A stretch of DNA of 64,000 bases from Sphingopyxis panaciterrae (GCF_011762125.1 NZ_JAASQN010000001.1:1054001-1118000), one strand, 5' to 3'. Positions 18,742 through 29,248 are shown, counted from the first letter of the stretch. Translations and numbers: made by a program. The notes: generated from the sequence alone by a model not told the origin.

Positions 18742-20367
18742 ATGATGGACCGCAGCAATGACGTGACAGAAGGATTGGCATTTGCCCCTGTCTCAGCGTC
18801 GGATGGTTTGTCGGGAAACTGGGATACAGGCCTGAATGCATGCTTCGAATGTTGCGATCGTCACGCCGCAGTCGATGCCGACAGGCCCGCAATTTATTTT
18901 GAAGACGAGGGCCGGTCGAGCGTCACGACCTTTGGCAAGCTTCGGGCGAGGTCGACCGCCTTTGCGGGCCTGTTGACCCGGCTGGGCGTTCAGCCCGGCG
19001 ACTGTGTCGCGGCCCTCGTTCCGCGCAGCCCGGAACTGGTCGTGGCAGCTTTGGGGGCGTGGCGGATAGGCGCCATTTTCATGCCTTTGTTCACGGCCTT
19101 CGGCGAAGCGGCGATCGGCCACCGGCTCGAACAGGCCAATGTCGCCGTGTTGATCGTCGATGAAGCCTATCTCCCGAGGGTCGATGGGGTCGACAATCCC
19201 CCGCCTTCCATCTTGATCTCCAACGTTGGCTGTACTCATGGTACGACAGAATCGTGGGACCAACTGATCGCTGCGGCAGCGCTTTCCGAACCGAGCGAGA
19301 TGGACGCCGACGCACCCTTTCTTCGTATGTTCACCTCCGGCACGACCGGCAAACCGAAATCTTTGGATGTACCGCTCCGCGCGCTGGTCGCCTTCACGGT
19401 TTACATGCGCGAAGGGATCGATCTGCAACAAGCAGATCGATTCTGGAATCTTGCCGACCCAGGCTGGGCCTATGGCCTATATTATGCGCTGATCGGTCCC
19501 TTGCTGCTCGGCTTTCCAACTGTCTTCAGCAAGCAAGCCTTTGATCCGCATCTCGCGATAGAGACTATACGACGGCTGGAAATCACCAGCCTGGCGGGGT
19601 CCCCCACGGCATTCAGGCTGCTGATGAAGGCTGGCCCGGACGCCGTTTGGCCGATCAGAGATCAGCTGAGGGTCGTCTCGAGCGCGGGAGAGCCGCTGAC
19701 CCCGGAGGTCAGCAGCTGGTTCCGCGAACATCTGGGTGTGGATGTCCGTGACCATTATGGACAGACGGAGCTTGGTATCGTGCTCGCCAGCCACGAGATG
19801 TCGGAAGACTTGGCTTCGCAACCAAAGGGCAGCACGCCCATCTCCGGCTTTCGTCTCGCCGTCCTCGATGAAGCGGGAGGCGAACTGGGGCCTGGAGCAG
19901 CAGGCGAGTTGGCGGTTCACCGCACTGCATCTCCGCTATTCTGGTTCGTGGGATATAGGGAACAGGTCGCCCTTTCGGAACCCTATTATCGAACAGGCGA
20001 TCTGGTCCAGTGGAACAGCGAAGGCCGCATCCTTTTCATCGGCCGCACCGATGATGTCATCACCTCATCAGGCTATCGTATCGGGCCGTTCGACGTCGAG
20101 AGCGCGCTGGCGGAGCATGCTAAGGTTCTTGAGGTCGGGGTGATTGGAATACCCGACGCGCAGCGGACTGAAATCGTAAAGGCCTTTGTGGTCCTGATGC
20201 CCGATGTCGACGCTACGAACGATCTGACCGAGGAACTAAAACAGTATGTACGCAAAAGGCTATCGGCTCACGCATATCCCCGCGAGATCGAGTTCATTGA
20301 TCGTTTGCCAAGGACACCGAGTGGTAAGCTTCAAAGACATCTATTGAAAGGGAAAGCCTTCCCCTGA
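18742..20367 (+). CDS. AMP-forming acyl-CoA/acetyl-CoA-type synthetase
   Basis: A 541-residue ANL enzyme in the same operon direction as the previous ligase, after a 114-base gap. Motifs include MFTSGTTGKPKSLDVP, DPGWAYGLYYALIGPLLLG, DHYGQTELGIV, YRTGDLV, IGRTDDVITSSGYRIGP and LPRTPSGKLQRHLLK. The DPGWAYG element and the GYRIGP form are typical of acetyl-CoA and medium-chain acyl-CoA synthetases (ACSM-like). The start ATGATG has a GGGAG box. Two different CoA ligases in one operon imply that the pathway releases two acids, or an acid and a short-chain product. Confidence 0.9.
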   Translation: MMDRSNDVTEGLAFAPVSASDGLSGNWDTGLNACFECCDRHAAVDADRPAIYFEDEGRSSVTTFGKLRARSTAFAGLLTRLGVQPGDCVAALVPRSPELVVAALGAWRIGAIFMPLFTAFGEAAIGHRLEQANVAVLIVDEAYLPRVDGVDNPPPSILISNVGCTHGTTESWDQLIAAAALSEPSEMDADAPFLRMFTSGTTGKPKSLDVPLRALVAFTVYMREGIDLQQADRFWNLADPGWAYGLYYALIGPLLLGFPTVFSKQAFDPHLAIETIRRLEITSLAGSPTAFRLLMKAGPDAVWPIRDQLRVVSSAGEPLTPEVSSWFREHLGVDVRDHYGQTELGIVLASHEMSEDLASQPKGSTPISGFRLAVLDEAGGELGPGAAGELAVHRTASPLFWFVGYREQVALSEPYYRTGDLVQWNSEGRILFIGRTDDVITSSGYRIGPFDVESALAEHAKVLEVGVIGIPDAQRTEIVKAFVVLMPDVDATNDLTEELKQYVRKRLSAHAYPREIEFIDRLPRTPSGKLQRHLLKGKAFP

Positions 20368-21114
20368 CGGCCCGTTCATAGTCCGCCCCTATCTCTTCTG
20401 CACGGAATAATCGCCTCCGCGAGGCCCTAATTATGCGCGCGATTTTTGATGCGCTGCTTCGCATGTATGGGTTTTGAGGACAATACCGACATCAGGAGAA
20501 TCCCGCGGCATATCGACGAGCAAAATGAACGGCAGGATTGATCGGTCACATCTGAGGGCCGCCAGCCGAGGCGGCTTACCACCTCCACCAAGCCGCTGGG
20601 AACGTCGCGACCGGTGCTCGAAACCTGCCATTCGCCTATCTCAGAACGGGGTTGCAGCAACGCGGCCCGAAGACGACTGATGAGCTGTGACAGTGCGCAA
20701 ACACGCAGTCACCTCGGGACTACGCGGCTTCGCGCCCTGATCGCAGCGTATCGAGTTCAATGCCGGGCCGTTCCGTCGGGCCCTCTCAATTCTCAAGCAT
20801 CCGCCCTTGCGCCTAAACCGTCAATGCATCGCGGCGTGGCAGGTCGGCACCGATCATGCGATGCTCCGACGGACTGACGTCATAGGCGGACGGGAGCTAT
20901 GCACCGATGACAGCGTCGAAATCTTCGTTCAGCAGGGCTGGTTTCGTAAATGCAACGCCCGGGCTGCACTCGGAAGACTCTCACATATCATGTGCTGATA
21001 ATGGTGAAATTATCTCATCAATAACCGCAAGTTCTTTAGACTTATCCCCATTGAGATTTTTGTTATCACTTTATCCAAGTCTCCCTCGGAGGGAGAAAAG
21101 TAATATCGGGGGCG
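20368..21114. other. Gene-poor region upstream of second TonB receptor
   Basis: No gene is supported in these 747 bases. Short open frames exist on both strands, but none has a convincing ribosome site or family resemblance, and they overlap each other. The last 110 bases are clearly AT-rich, with TTGAGA near 21050 and A/T-rich spacing beyond it, and probably hold the receptor promoter. The rest may be decayed coding sequence. Confidence 0.4.
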
Positions 21115-23475
21115 ATGAAAATGAAATACTTAGGTAATTATTGCTCGATTATCGCTATTTCTTGGCTGAGTCTGAATTCGGTCAGTGCTCGTGAGATTTC
21201 ACGCGAAAACGATGCACGCTCCACCGAGTCAGGCAGTCAGCCGGCCTTCGATGATACGGCAGATGCTCCGGCCTCGGGAAACGATATCGTCGTGACCGCC
21301 AACAAGCGGCAGTCGACCACCGTTCTCAAAGCGCCTAGCGCCATTCAGGCTATCTCCGGCACGGATTTGCTCGACCAGGGCGCCGTGAGCTTTGAGGATG
21401 TTGCGGGACAGGTGCCTGGTCTGGCCGTTCAGAACCTCGGCCCCGGCGATCGCAAATATGTTATTCGGGGGGTCAGTTCCACTGGTGCTTCGACCACCGG
21501 CGTTTATTATGACGAGGCCGTAATAAGCGGTTCCAATGCGAATGACGGCGGCGGTCTTCAGTCCGATATCCGGCTATATGATCTGGAACGTATCGAGGTG
21601 CTGAGAGGGCCGCAGGGGACGCTTTACGGCGCCGGTTCGATGAGCGGAACGATCCGCTTCATCACCAACAAGCCCAATCTCGACAATTTTAGCGGCTATG
21701 TGAAGGGCGAGATATCGACGACCCGCAAGGGCGGCGAGAACTACAATATCAACGGGGCGCTCAACCTGCCGATCGTCGAGAACAAGATAGCGCTGCGCCT
21801 CGTCGGTTGGGGCGTCGATGACAGCGGCTTTGTCGACCAGGTTCGCGTCGGCACCGGGTCGCCCGATCCTCTTGGGCGTGTGTCCAACGTCAACAATGAC
21901 AAAGTCCTTGGCGGCAGGGCCATCCTGCGCGTCAAGCCGGTCGACGATCTGACGATCGACCTTTCCTACACCCGCCAGCGCCAGGAATCACAAGGCTCGT
22001 CGCGATACACTCCTGCCGGGATCACGGCGTACTCAGTTCCGGGGACCCCGACTACCCAAGGTTGCGATCTGTGCAACACCGATGTCAATCTCGCTCCCCG
22101 CAAAGACAATCTTGAGATTTTTAGTGCCACGGCCAATTATCAGACGTCGTTCGGGACATTCACGGCCACCACCAACCAGTTCAACCGTAAATTCCTGTAC
22201 AGTATCGACACAACCGCGATCCTGTTTCAGCTCGGCATTCCCTATCCTTCGCTGACCTATGAATATGTAGATCGGAAATTGAACTCCAGCGAACTGCGCT
22301 TCGCTTCTGATTTCGACTTTCCAGTCAATTTCGTGGTCGGCGGTTTCCGCCAAGGCGAAACCTCGAACCTTGAGGTCAATGTCCTTTCCACGAATAGCAT
22401 CGGCAAACCACGGGGCGGATTCAGCACCCTGAATTCAATGGATGCTTTGCTGTTCCCCGACACCGGGAGCACATTTTATGGCCGTACGGATCGCCGCAAG
22501 AGCGTTCAATATGCCGCATTTGGCGAGGTGGCATGGGATGTGGCGTCTGGCCTCGAACTGACTGCCGGCATACGCTATTTCCACGAGACACTTAACGGCG
22601 TCCAGCAAACATTGCATCCATTTGGTGGCTTTCCGGACGGGGAGACCAGCGAGCCGCCGGTGGTCAACGAGGAGCAATCGAACAGCAAGCTAACGTACAA
22701 GTTCAACGCGGGCTATACGGTCAACACGGACTTGCTGATCTATGCGACAGTGTCGTCGGGTTTTCGCTCGGGCGGCTTGAATCCTCCCAGCCCCTTTGCG
22801 CCTATCCCACCGTCGTTCAAGTCGGACAATCTGTGGAACTATGAATTTGGTATCAAAGGGAAATTGTTCGGCGGCGGTCTCGAGTACCAAGCCGATGCTT
22901 TCTATATCGACTGGAAGGGTATCCAGGTCCAGCAGGCAACCCCGGAAGCGCTGCCTTACCTGGGCAATGCCGGCAACGCGCGCATCAAGGGCTTTGAATT
23001 CGAACTCGTCGCCAGGCCGACCGATTCTCTGACCGTCAATTTCGCCGGCTCGATTCAGGATGCCTATCTGAAGGAGGGCGCGACGCCGGATCAGCTGGCG
23101 ATCAATCCGACACTTGGTGTTTCCGGAGACAAATTGCCTGACGTCGCACCGTTCCAATTTGCGGTTGGGCTGAATTATACGACCCCATTGTCGTCGACCA
23201 GCGACTGGTCCGCGACTTTGGCGGCCGACGTCAATTATCAAGGCAAGCGTAATGCCTATTTCCAGAACAGCCCGTTCAATATCGAGCTGAAGTCCTACAC
23301 GCTGGTTGATCTTCGCGCATCGATCTCGAACGATCTGTGGACGGTGTCGGTCTTTGCCCGAAACCTGACCGATAAACGCGCCCAGCTCTCGGCAATCAAC
23401 TCGGCCCAGGATCCATATGCGCTTATAACGGCTCGCCCGCGCACTTTTGGGCTCTCGGTCTTGCGGAATTTCTGA
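21115..23475 (+). CDS. TonB-dependent outer-membrane receptor
   Basis: A 786-residue receptor with a signal peptide (MKMKYLGNYCSIIAISWLSL then SVSA), a TonB-box-like NDIVVTANKRQS, and a plug domain with KYVIRGVSSTGAST, ERIEVLRGPQGTLYG and GSMSGTIRFITNKP. A barrel follows, ending with aromatic Phe (LRNF). It is distinct from the receptor at 9326-11623 and lies between the CoA-ligase operon and an exported esterase. Substrate import for the island pathway is therefore likely. The initiating ATG could also be the next one, two codons downstream; both lie near a GGGGG box. Confidence 0.9.
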   Translation: MKMKYLGNYCSIIAISWLSLNSVSAREISRENDARSTESGSQPAFDDTADAPASGNDIVVTANKRQSTTVLKAPSAIQAISGTDLLDQGAVSFEDVAGQVPGLAVQNLGPGDRKYVIRGVSSTGASTTGVYYDEAVISGSNANDGGGLQSDIRLYDLERIEVLRGPQGTLYGAGSMSGTIRFITNKPNLDNFSGYVKGEISTTRKGGENYNINGALNLPIVENKIALRLVGWGVDDSGFVDQVRVGTGSPDPLGRVSNVNNDKVLGGRAILRVKPVDDLTIDLSYTRQRQESQGSSRYTPAGITAYSVPGTPTTQGCDLCNTDVNLAPRKDNLEIFSATANYQTSFGTFTATTNQFNRKFLYSIDTTAILFQLGIPYPSLTYEYVDRKLNSSELRFASDFDFPVNFVVGGFRQGETSNLEVNVLSTNSIGKPRGGFSTLNSMDALLFPDTGSTFYGRTDRRKSVQYAAFGEVAWDVASGLELTAGIRYFHETLNGVQQTLHPFGGFPDGETSEPPVVNEEQSNSKLTYKFNAGYTVNTDLLIYATVSSGFRSGGLNPPSPFAPIPPSFKSDNLWNYEFGIKGKLFGGGLEYQADAFYIDWKGIQVQQATPEALPYLGNAGNARIKGFEFELVARPTDSLTVNFAGSIQDAYLKEGATPDQLAINPTLGVSGDKLPDVAPFQFAVGLNYTTPLSSTSDWSATLAADVNYQGKRNAYFQNSPFNIELKSYTLVDLRASISNDLWTVSVFARNLTDKRAQLSAINSAQDPYALITARPRTFGLSVLRNF

Positions 23476-23593
23476 AGTGCATGAAGGTAGTGGCCATTAC
23501 CCGGTGAGGCCCTGACGGCCGAATGATTGCCGATGCATGGTTAGGTTCAAGCGATATGCGGGCGATGATCCAAGATATCTGCGGAGGTCGAGT

Positions 23594-24616
23594 ATGAAAG
23601 CAAGTGGCACCAGTCTGATGTGCAAGGCGCTCATCGCCATCTCGCTGACCTTCATGTGCCAGCCCGCTTCAGCGCAAGAATTTATGCAGCAATATTGTGT
23701 TCCGAGCGAGGCAGCCGACCCGCAGCCGCTGCATATCAATGGATCCAAGCCTTTCATCTACAAAACGGTTGATGGATCTGATTTACGTCTCCACGTCTTC
23801 AGTTCCGCGGCGCGCGGTCCGGATAAGAAGGCGCCAGCGGTCGTCTTCTATTTCGGAGGCGGCTGGATCATCGGCGATATCCGGCGCTTTCAGACGCAGG
23901 CCACGCATCTGGCGCTGCGCGGCATAGTGACTGTCCTTGTCGATTACCGGGTCAAGTGCCGGCATCATTCGTCGATGATGGATTCCGTCGCGGATGCGAA
24001 GTCGGCGATGCGCTGGGTGCATGAACATGCCGGCGATTTCGGTATCGATACGAACAGGATCGCGGCGTTGGGCAGTTCCGCGGGAGCTCACTTGGCGTTG
24101 GCGACGGCGCTCTACCCCGATGCGGAGGCCCCGGCGCGCAAAGGGGAAGCAGATGTCCGGCCCAATGCGCTCATCCTCTATAATCCTGCCCTCGACACGT
24201 CATCGCCTGAGGCAGTGCAGACTATCGCACGTTTTGTCGGCAAGGAGGATGCGGAGCGAGGTCGCGCGTTTTCCCCGATCGGACATCTCGGCAAAGATCT
24301 GCCTCCGACGATAATCTTCCAGGGCACAGCCGACACAGCGACGCCGCCCGAGAAAGCAGAAGCCTTTTGCAAGCAAGCGACGGAGAAAGGTTCGCGCTGC
24401 GAGTTGGTGCTGTATCCCGGTGCACCGCACGGCTTCACCGAGATATGGATGGGCCTCGACGATCCATCGCTCGGTGCCAAGACGGAGTATTGGGCAGAGG
24501 ACACCAGCAGACGTACCGATATTTTTCTCGCGACACTGGGATGGCTGCCGCGAGACGGGAGTTCGTCAGCTAGCGGCAGCGAGGCTTGCGAATGCGAAGC
24601 ACGGCCGGACGAGTAA
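23594..24616 (+). CDS. Exported alpha/beta-hydrolase (esterase/lipase, HSL-like)
   Basis: A 340-residue enzyme. The ATG follows GGAGG and opens a signal peptide ending at ...CQPASAQ, so the protein acts in the periplasm or outside. The oxyanion segment reads VVFYFGGGW (variant of HGGG), the nucleophile elbow is ALGSSAGAH, and the acid and His are in FQGTADTATPP and YPGAPHGF. This is the layout of carboxylesterases of the hormone-sensitive-lipase/BD-FAE type. It is next to a TonB receptor and upstream of a Baeyer-Villiger monooxygenase, so it might prepare an esterified substrate before uptake rather than cleave the monooxygenase product. Confidence 0.85.
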   Translation: MKASGTSLMCKALIAISLTFMCQPASAQEFMQQYCVPSEAADPQPLHINGSKPFIYKTVDGSDLRLHVFSSAARGPDKKAPAVVFYFGGGWIIGDIRRFQTQATHLALRGIVTVLVDYRVKCRHHSSMMDSVADAKSAMRWVHEHAGDFGIDTNRIAALGSSAGAHLALATALYPDAEAPARKGEADVRPNALILYNPALDTSSPEAVQTIARFVGKEDAERGRAFSPIGHLGKDLPPTIIFQGTADTATPPEKAEAFCKQATEKGSRCELVLYPGAPHGFTEIWMGLDDPSLGAKTEYWAEDTSRRTDIFLATLGWLPRDGSSSASGSEACECEARPDE

Positions 24617-24884
24617 TAGCGGTTGGGCAGCGATCGCCAATTATCTCGCGACCGGTGAAATCCGTTGATGATGTCACGCGGCGTTTGATCTTTCCGATCG
24701 GTGCTTCTCGCTATCATGTTGTTTTAGCTTCCATGATTCTCGCCGCTTCCAAAATCTGACGCGGCAGTTCCCGGCGCCGGGCGTCGTCCGCGCGAACGGC
24801 AATGGATGCCAGTGCCTCTCGAAGAGCAAATGCGCGTGACGTCGGGCGGTCAGCGTTGCCGGGATATTCGGTGGGAGACGATAG

Positions 24885-25817
24885 GTGAAGCTTCAGCAAT
24901 TGCGTCAATTCGTGGCGGTTGCGGAAACGCTCAGTTTCCACCGCGCGTCCGAGCGTCTCAATATTGCTCAACCGCCGCTTTCGATGGCGATCAGGCGGCT
25001 GGAAAATGACCTTGGAACAAGATTGTTCGAACGAAATTCCCAGTCGGTGAGGCTGACAGAGGCGGGGAAGGCCGCCCTTGAACCGGCGCGAAAGGCAATT
25101 TTTCATGCCGACCAGGTTCGACAGGTTCTGGCGCAGGTGGAATCGGGAGAGATGGGTCGGCTACGCGTCGCATTCGTCCCTTCAGCGATGCTCACCTTCC
25201 TGCCGCGGACAATCGCGCGTTTGCGCGTGGAGCATCCATCCATCCAACTCGATTTGGTCGAGAACGACACGCAGGCCATCCTCAGCTTGCTGGACAACGG
25301 CCAGGCCGACATCGGAATAGTAAGGCATCCGGCTCCGCAGACTGCGTCGATTACGCTCGTTCCGATCCAGAATGATGGATATATCGCGGCCCTTCCCGAA
25401 GACCATCGTTTATCCGGATGTACCAGGATTCGGCTGGAGAATCTCGCGACCGACAGCTTTGTGTTCCCGTCGGAGAGCCGTAACCCGACGATGTTCTTCA
25501 GTGTCAAAGCGACATGTGCCCAAGCCGGATTCCTTCCTAACATTGTCCAGCACGGTGAGCAGGCCCACACAATCCTGGCGTTTGTTGAAAGCGGAATCGG
25601 CGTGGCGCTCGTACCCGCGATGTGGAAGGGGATCGCACCCCCCGGCGTCGTACTGCGTCCGCTCGTAAAGCAGACCGCTGCGAGCGGAACCGGCCTTTCC
25701 ATCGCCTATCGCAACGATGCCATGACATTTGCGACGCGCCGGATACTCGACGTGGCGGTCGATGTGCAAAGGGCGCTGGAAGCACCGGCGCCATCAAGGC
25801 CGGCGATATCCCAATGA
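24885..25817 (+). CDS. LysR family transcriptional regulator
   Basis: A 310-residue LysR protein. The N-terminal winged helix reads MKLQQLRQFVAVAETLSFHRASERLNIAQPPLSMAIRRLE as two adjoining segments, with helix-turn-helix residues about 18-38, followed by the linker and a periplasmic-binding-like effector domain (RLRVAFVPSAMLTFLPR, IGVALVPAMW). It uses a GTG start with GGGAGA upstream. It resembles BenM/CatM-like regulators of aromatic or acid catabolism in its N-terminus. Being just upstream of and co-directional with the monooxygenase gene, it is the likely regulator of that gene. Confidence 0.9.
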   Translation: MKLQQLRQFVAVAETLSFHRASERLNIAQPPLSMAIRRLENDLGTRLFERNSQSVRLTEAGKAALEPARKAIFHADQVRQVLAQVESGEMGRLRVAFVPSAMLTFLPRTIARLRVEHPSIQLDLVENDTQAILSLLDNGQADIGIVRHPAPQTASITLVPIQNDGYIAALPEDHRLSGCTRIRLENLATDSFVFPSESRNPTMFFSVKATCAQAGFLPNIVQHGEQAHTILAFVESGIGVALVPAMWKGIAPPGVVLRPLVKQTAASGTGLSIAYRNDAMTFATRRILDVAVDVQRALEAPAPSRPAISQ

Positions 25818-25955
25818 TATCGGCAGCGGACCTAATGATATTAGACGCCGTGCAGAGCGGTTTCTACCCTCAGAGCCATGCTGGTGCGTGCCCGCCTGAA
25901 CGGGCACCTGCGGCCATTTAAATCAACAAAATATAATTGAGAGAAGGATTCCCGG

Positions 25956-27596
25956 ATGAGCTCCGCAATTGACGTAGATGGCAACAGCACTCTCGACGCC
26001 GAGCAATTCGATGTGCTCATTATCGGCGCAGGTTTTGCGGGCCTTTATCAGCTCGACAGCCTGCGCCGGCGCGGCTTCAAGGTTCAGTTGATCGAAGCGG
26101 GCGCGGATGTCGGCGGCGTCTGGTACTGGAACAGCTATCCTGGGGCGCGTCTTGATTCCGAAGGGGCGGTGTATCAATTCTCTCGCGAAGATCTTTGGAA
26201 GGATTGGGACTTCGGCGAGCGATTCCCCGGCCGCGATGAGGTCTACGCCTATTTCAAATATGTCGATAAGAAACTGGATCTGAGCCGCGACATCCGGTTC
26301 AACACGCGCGTCACGAAATGCGCGTTCGATAGCGTCACCAACACATGGGGCGTCGAAACCGATACCGGGTTCTCGCTTCGCGCGAACTTCATGGTGATGT
26401 GTACCGGTTTCGCATCAAAGCCCTATATACCCGAGCTGCAAGGTCTCGAAAGCTTCGCGGGCGAATGCCACCATACCGGCCTTTGGCCGAAGGACGGGAT
26501 CGACTTCGAAGGTAAAAGCGTCGCCGTGATCGGTACGGGCGCGAGCGGCGTCCAAGTGATCCAGGAAATCAGTCCCATCGTCAAAGACCTGACTGTGTTT
26601 CAACGCACGCCGAACACGGCCTTCCCGATGGGGCAGCAACGGTTTGATGGCGCCGCCAAGCTGGACGTGAAGAAGCAACAGGCTGCAGGTCGTTTCCAAG
26701 CTGTGGCAGACTCCCACGGAGGCGTCGACGTCGTCCCTCTCGGCGATTCAGCGCTCGCCGTGTCGGAAAGTGAGCGCAATTCCGTGTTTGAACAGCGCTG
26801 GAACGAAGGGGGCTTCGGATTCTGGCTCGGAACGTTCGCTGACGTCATGCAGAACGCCGACGCGAATGCAATGGCCTATGCGTTCTGGCGAGACAAGGTT
26901 CGTGCCCGGGTCAAGGATCCGGCGATGCAGGACAAGCTGGCACCCATGAAGTCGATACATCCGATTGGGACGAAGAGACCCAGTCTGGAACAGCGCTACT
27001 ACGAAGTTTACAACCAGCCCAACGTGAGGCTTGTTGACGTCCGAGCCGATCCGATCGTCGAGATTACGCCTACGGGTTTGCGGACGACGGAGGCCGCGTA
27101 TGAGTTCGATATTCTGGTGCTCGCCACGGGTTATGACGGCGTCACCGGCGGGCTGACCAGCATAGATATTCGCGGCACCGACGATCAACTGCTTCGGGAC
27201 AAATGGAAATCCGGCGCCAAAGCCTATCTGGGCTTTGGGATTCACGGCTTTCCCAACATGTTCGTGATTTACGGCCCCCAAAGCCCATCGTCTTTCTGCA
27301 ATGGTCCGACCTGCGCCGAGATACAGGGCGCTTGGGTTGTGGATTGCCTCGAAGACATGCGGGCGCGCGGCTATGAGCGGATCGAAGCCACGGAGGAAGC
27401 GCAGGATAGCTGGGCTCAGCACGCGACTGACGTGGCGATGGAAACCTTGTTTGTGAACGCCGATTCCTGGTGGATGGGTGCGAATATTCCCGGGAAAGCC
27501 CGCCAGCTCCTCAGCTATGCCGGAGGCCAACCGGCCTATTTCGAAAAATGCAGGGAGGTGGCCGCCAACGGTTATGAAGGCTTCACGTTAAGCTGA
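25956..27596 (+). CDS. Baeyer-Villiger flavin monooxygenase
   Basis: A 546-residue class B flavoprotein. It has the FAD Rossmann motif IIGAGFAGLY (residues 22-31), the diagnostic fingerprint FxGxxxHxxxWP at residues 167-178 (FAGECHHTGLWP), the NADPH Rossmann motif VIGTGASGVQ (191-200), and the late ATGYD segment. These features define Baeyer-Villiger monooxygenases of the cyclohexanone/cyclopentadecanone type, which insert oxygen next to a ketone to give an ester or lactone using NADPH and O2. A good ribosome site (AGAAGGA) precedes the ATG. It is the mechanistically most telling gene of the island: the substrate probably is, or becomes, a ketone. Confidence 0.93.
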   Translation: MSSAIDVDGNSTLDAEQFDVLIIGAGFAGLYQLDSLRRRGFKVQLIEAGADVGGVWYWNSYPGARLDSEGAVYQFSREDLWKDWDFGERFPGRDEVYAYFKYVDKKLDLSRDIRFNTRVTKCAFDSVTNTWGVETDTGFSLRANFMVMCTGFASKPYIPELQGLESFAGECHHTGLWPKDGIDFEGKSVAVIGTGASGVQVIQEISPIVKDLTVFQRTPNTAFPMGQQRFDGAAKLDVKKQQAAGRFQAVADSHGGVDVVPLGDSALAVSESERNSVFEQRWNEGGFGFWLGTFADVMQNADANAMAYAFWRDKVRARVKDPAMQDKLAPMKSIHPIGTKRPSLEQRYYEVYNQPNVRLVDVRADPIVEITPTGLRTTEAAYEFDILVLATGYDGVTGGLTSIDIRGTDDQLLRDKWKSGAKAYLGFGIHGFPNMFVIYGPQSPSSFCNGPTCAEIQGAWVVDCLEDMRARGYERIEATEEAQDSWAQHATDVAMETLFVNADSWWMGANIPGKARQLLSYAGGQPAYFEKCREVAANGYEGFTLS

Positions 27597-27846
27597 AAGT
27601 CCGGAGGACAATACAGTCATATGATACCCGCCCGTCACGGGATGTGTTGCGCTGCGCTGGAAGCTCAGAAGTATATTCTTTCGGGAGCGCCGAGGGAAGC
27701 GATCCATTCGCTTGTACCTCGGACAGACTGCTGTCCGGCGGGTTCCCGCGTCAACTCATAATCGTCACGCCCAAGCGGCCTTCAGCGGCTGGCATTTGTC
27801 GCGATCCGATTGTCTGACCTCTCATCGCGTGTGCGGGCAGGCACGC

Positions 27847-29136
27847 CTAATGCTCGCCCGATGGGCGCTCGCCGTCGCCAACAGGCAGGTCGCCCAGATG
27901 TACGACGCCGCTGGCAACAAGCGTTTCTATCGTCTCGGCCGTGTAGCCGAGATCGTCCAGAATAGCCCTTGAGTGCTGCCCCAAAACAGGCGCGGGGAGG
28001 CGAACGCTCATCGGCGTTCTTTCGAAGCGGGCGGCTGGACGGACGAATTTCGTTATGCCTTCAGTTGGATGATCCATGGTTTCGAACATCCCAACCGCCT
28101 TCAAATGCGGGTGGTCGGGCAGGTCTTCAATGTTGTAGATTCGCGTTACGGGGATATCGAGTTCGGCACAGATCGAGAGCCACTCGTCCGTGCTTCGTGT
28201 CGGCGTGATCTCGTTCAGTCTGTCGTAAAGCATGCGGACTACCGAATTCACCTTGAAACGGTCTCCTATGTCGATTTCATGCAAAGCCGTCATGAGGTCC
28301 AGATAAGCGAACAGGTCGGCCCAATGCTTGGGGCTGTAAGGAAGCATGGCCACATACCCGTCGGCGGTTCGCGAAGGCCGCCGTCCGCCGCTCAGGATTC
28401 GCGCATATCCTGCGGCACCCACGGGCGGGTCAAACGCCATCCCCCCCATATGCTCGGTCAGAACGAATTCGACCAAAGTCTCATACATGGGAACTTCTAC
28501 ATATTGGCCTTCGCCGGTTCGCGCTTTGTGGACCAGCGCGGCCAGCACGGCGCCTGACACAGCAACGCCGGCCAGCTTGTCGGCGATCAGGCTGGGCGTA
28601 TAGTCCGGTTGACCGCTCGCAGCGCCGACCAACCCCACGAGGCCGCAAGCCGCCTGCACGATGTCATCGAAAGCGGGCTTGTGACGATCGGGCCCTTCTT
28701 GGCCGAACCCCGTTGCGGCGCAGTAGATCACGTTCGGATTGACCGCTCTGATCGCGTCGTAGCCCAAGCCCAGACGCTCCATTGCCGGAACCCGCATATT
28801 GTGGATGACAACGTCGACTGACGCGGAAAGGTCCAATGCTATCTTGCGGCCTTCCTCCGTTTTCAGGTCGATCGCCAGCGAGCGTTTGTTCCTGTTTATT
28901 GCGAGAAAGATTGAGCTCATGCCCGGATTGCGAGCGGCCCCGTTCGCGCGCATCATGTCGCCGGCCGTGGCTTCGATCTTGATGATGTCGGCTCCGTGAT
29001 CACCGAGAATCTGCGTGGCAACGGGGCCTAGCACCACCGACGTGAGATCTAGCACGCGGATCCCGCTCAGGGGGCCGGTCGCTTTTGGCAATGCGGCGTC
29101 GCTATCCGGCGACACGGCTCCAGGGCTCATCGACAT
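27847..29136 (-). CDS. Family III CoA-transferase (CaiB/BaiF)
   Basis: A 429-residue protein with the class III CoA-transferase layout: PLSGIRVLDLTSVVLGPVATQ at the N-terminus, the GADIIKIEATAGD segment carrying the conserved acidic site, LDLKTEEGR, and IYCAATGFGQEGPDRHKPAFD with the catalytic Asp region. These enzymes move CoA between acids such as carnitine, formyl, succinyl or bile acids. It is the last gene of a leftward operon after ALDH, acyl-CoA dehydrogenase and MaoC-like genes. It offers an ATP-free way to make the CoA ester, next to the two AMP-forming ligases. The start is the second of two adjacent candidates (GTG, ATG). Confidence 0.88.
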   Translation of the reverse strand: MSMSPGAVSPDSDAALPKATGPLSGIRVLDLTSVVLGPVATQILGDHGADIIKIEATAGDMMRANGAARNPGMSSIFLAINRNKRSLAIDLKTEEGRKIALDLSASVDVVIHNMRVPAMERLGLGYDAIRAVNPNVIYCAATGFGQEGPDRHKPAFDDIVQAACGLVGLVGAASGQPDYTPSLIADKLAGVAVSGAVLAALVHKARTGEGQYVEVPMYETLVEFVLTEHMGGMAFDPPVGAAGYARILSGGRRPSRTADGYVAMLPYSPKHWADLFAYLDLMTALHEIDIGDRFKVNSVVRMLYDRLNEITPTRSTDEWLSICAELDIPVTRIYNIEDLPDHPHLKAVGMFETMDHPTEGITKFVRPAARFERTPMSVRLPAPVLGQHSRAILDDLGYTAETIETLVASGVVHLGDLPVGDGERPSGEH

Positions 29137-29248
29137 CACAATTTATCCCCTGAACTGTTGGTAGCGACAAACGCGCTTGATGAAGACGGCGCCCGAGTTG
29201 AAAGGGCGGGGTAGCGCGGCGCGGCCAGCAAAATGGACTTGAACATGA

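Noticed and set aside
20427..20877. Short open frames in the gap before the second TonB receptor
   Set aside because: They overlap on both strands, have no ribosome sites and no family resemblance; described only as gene-poor sequence.
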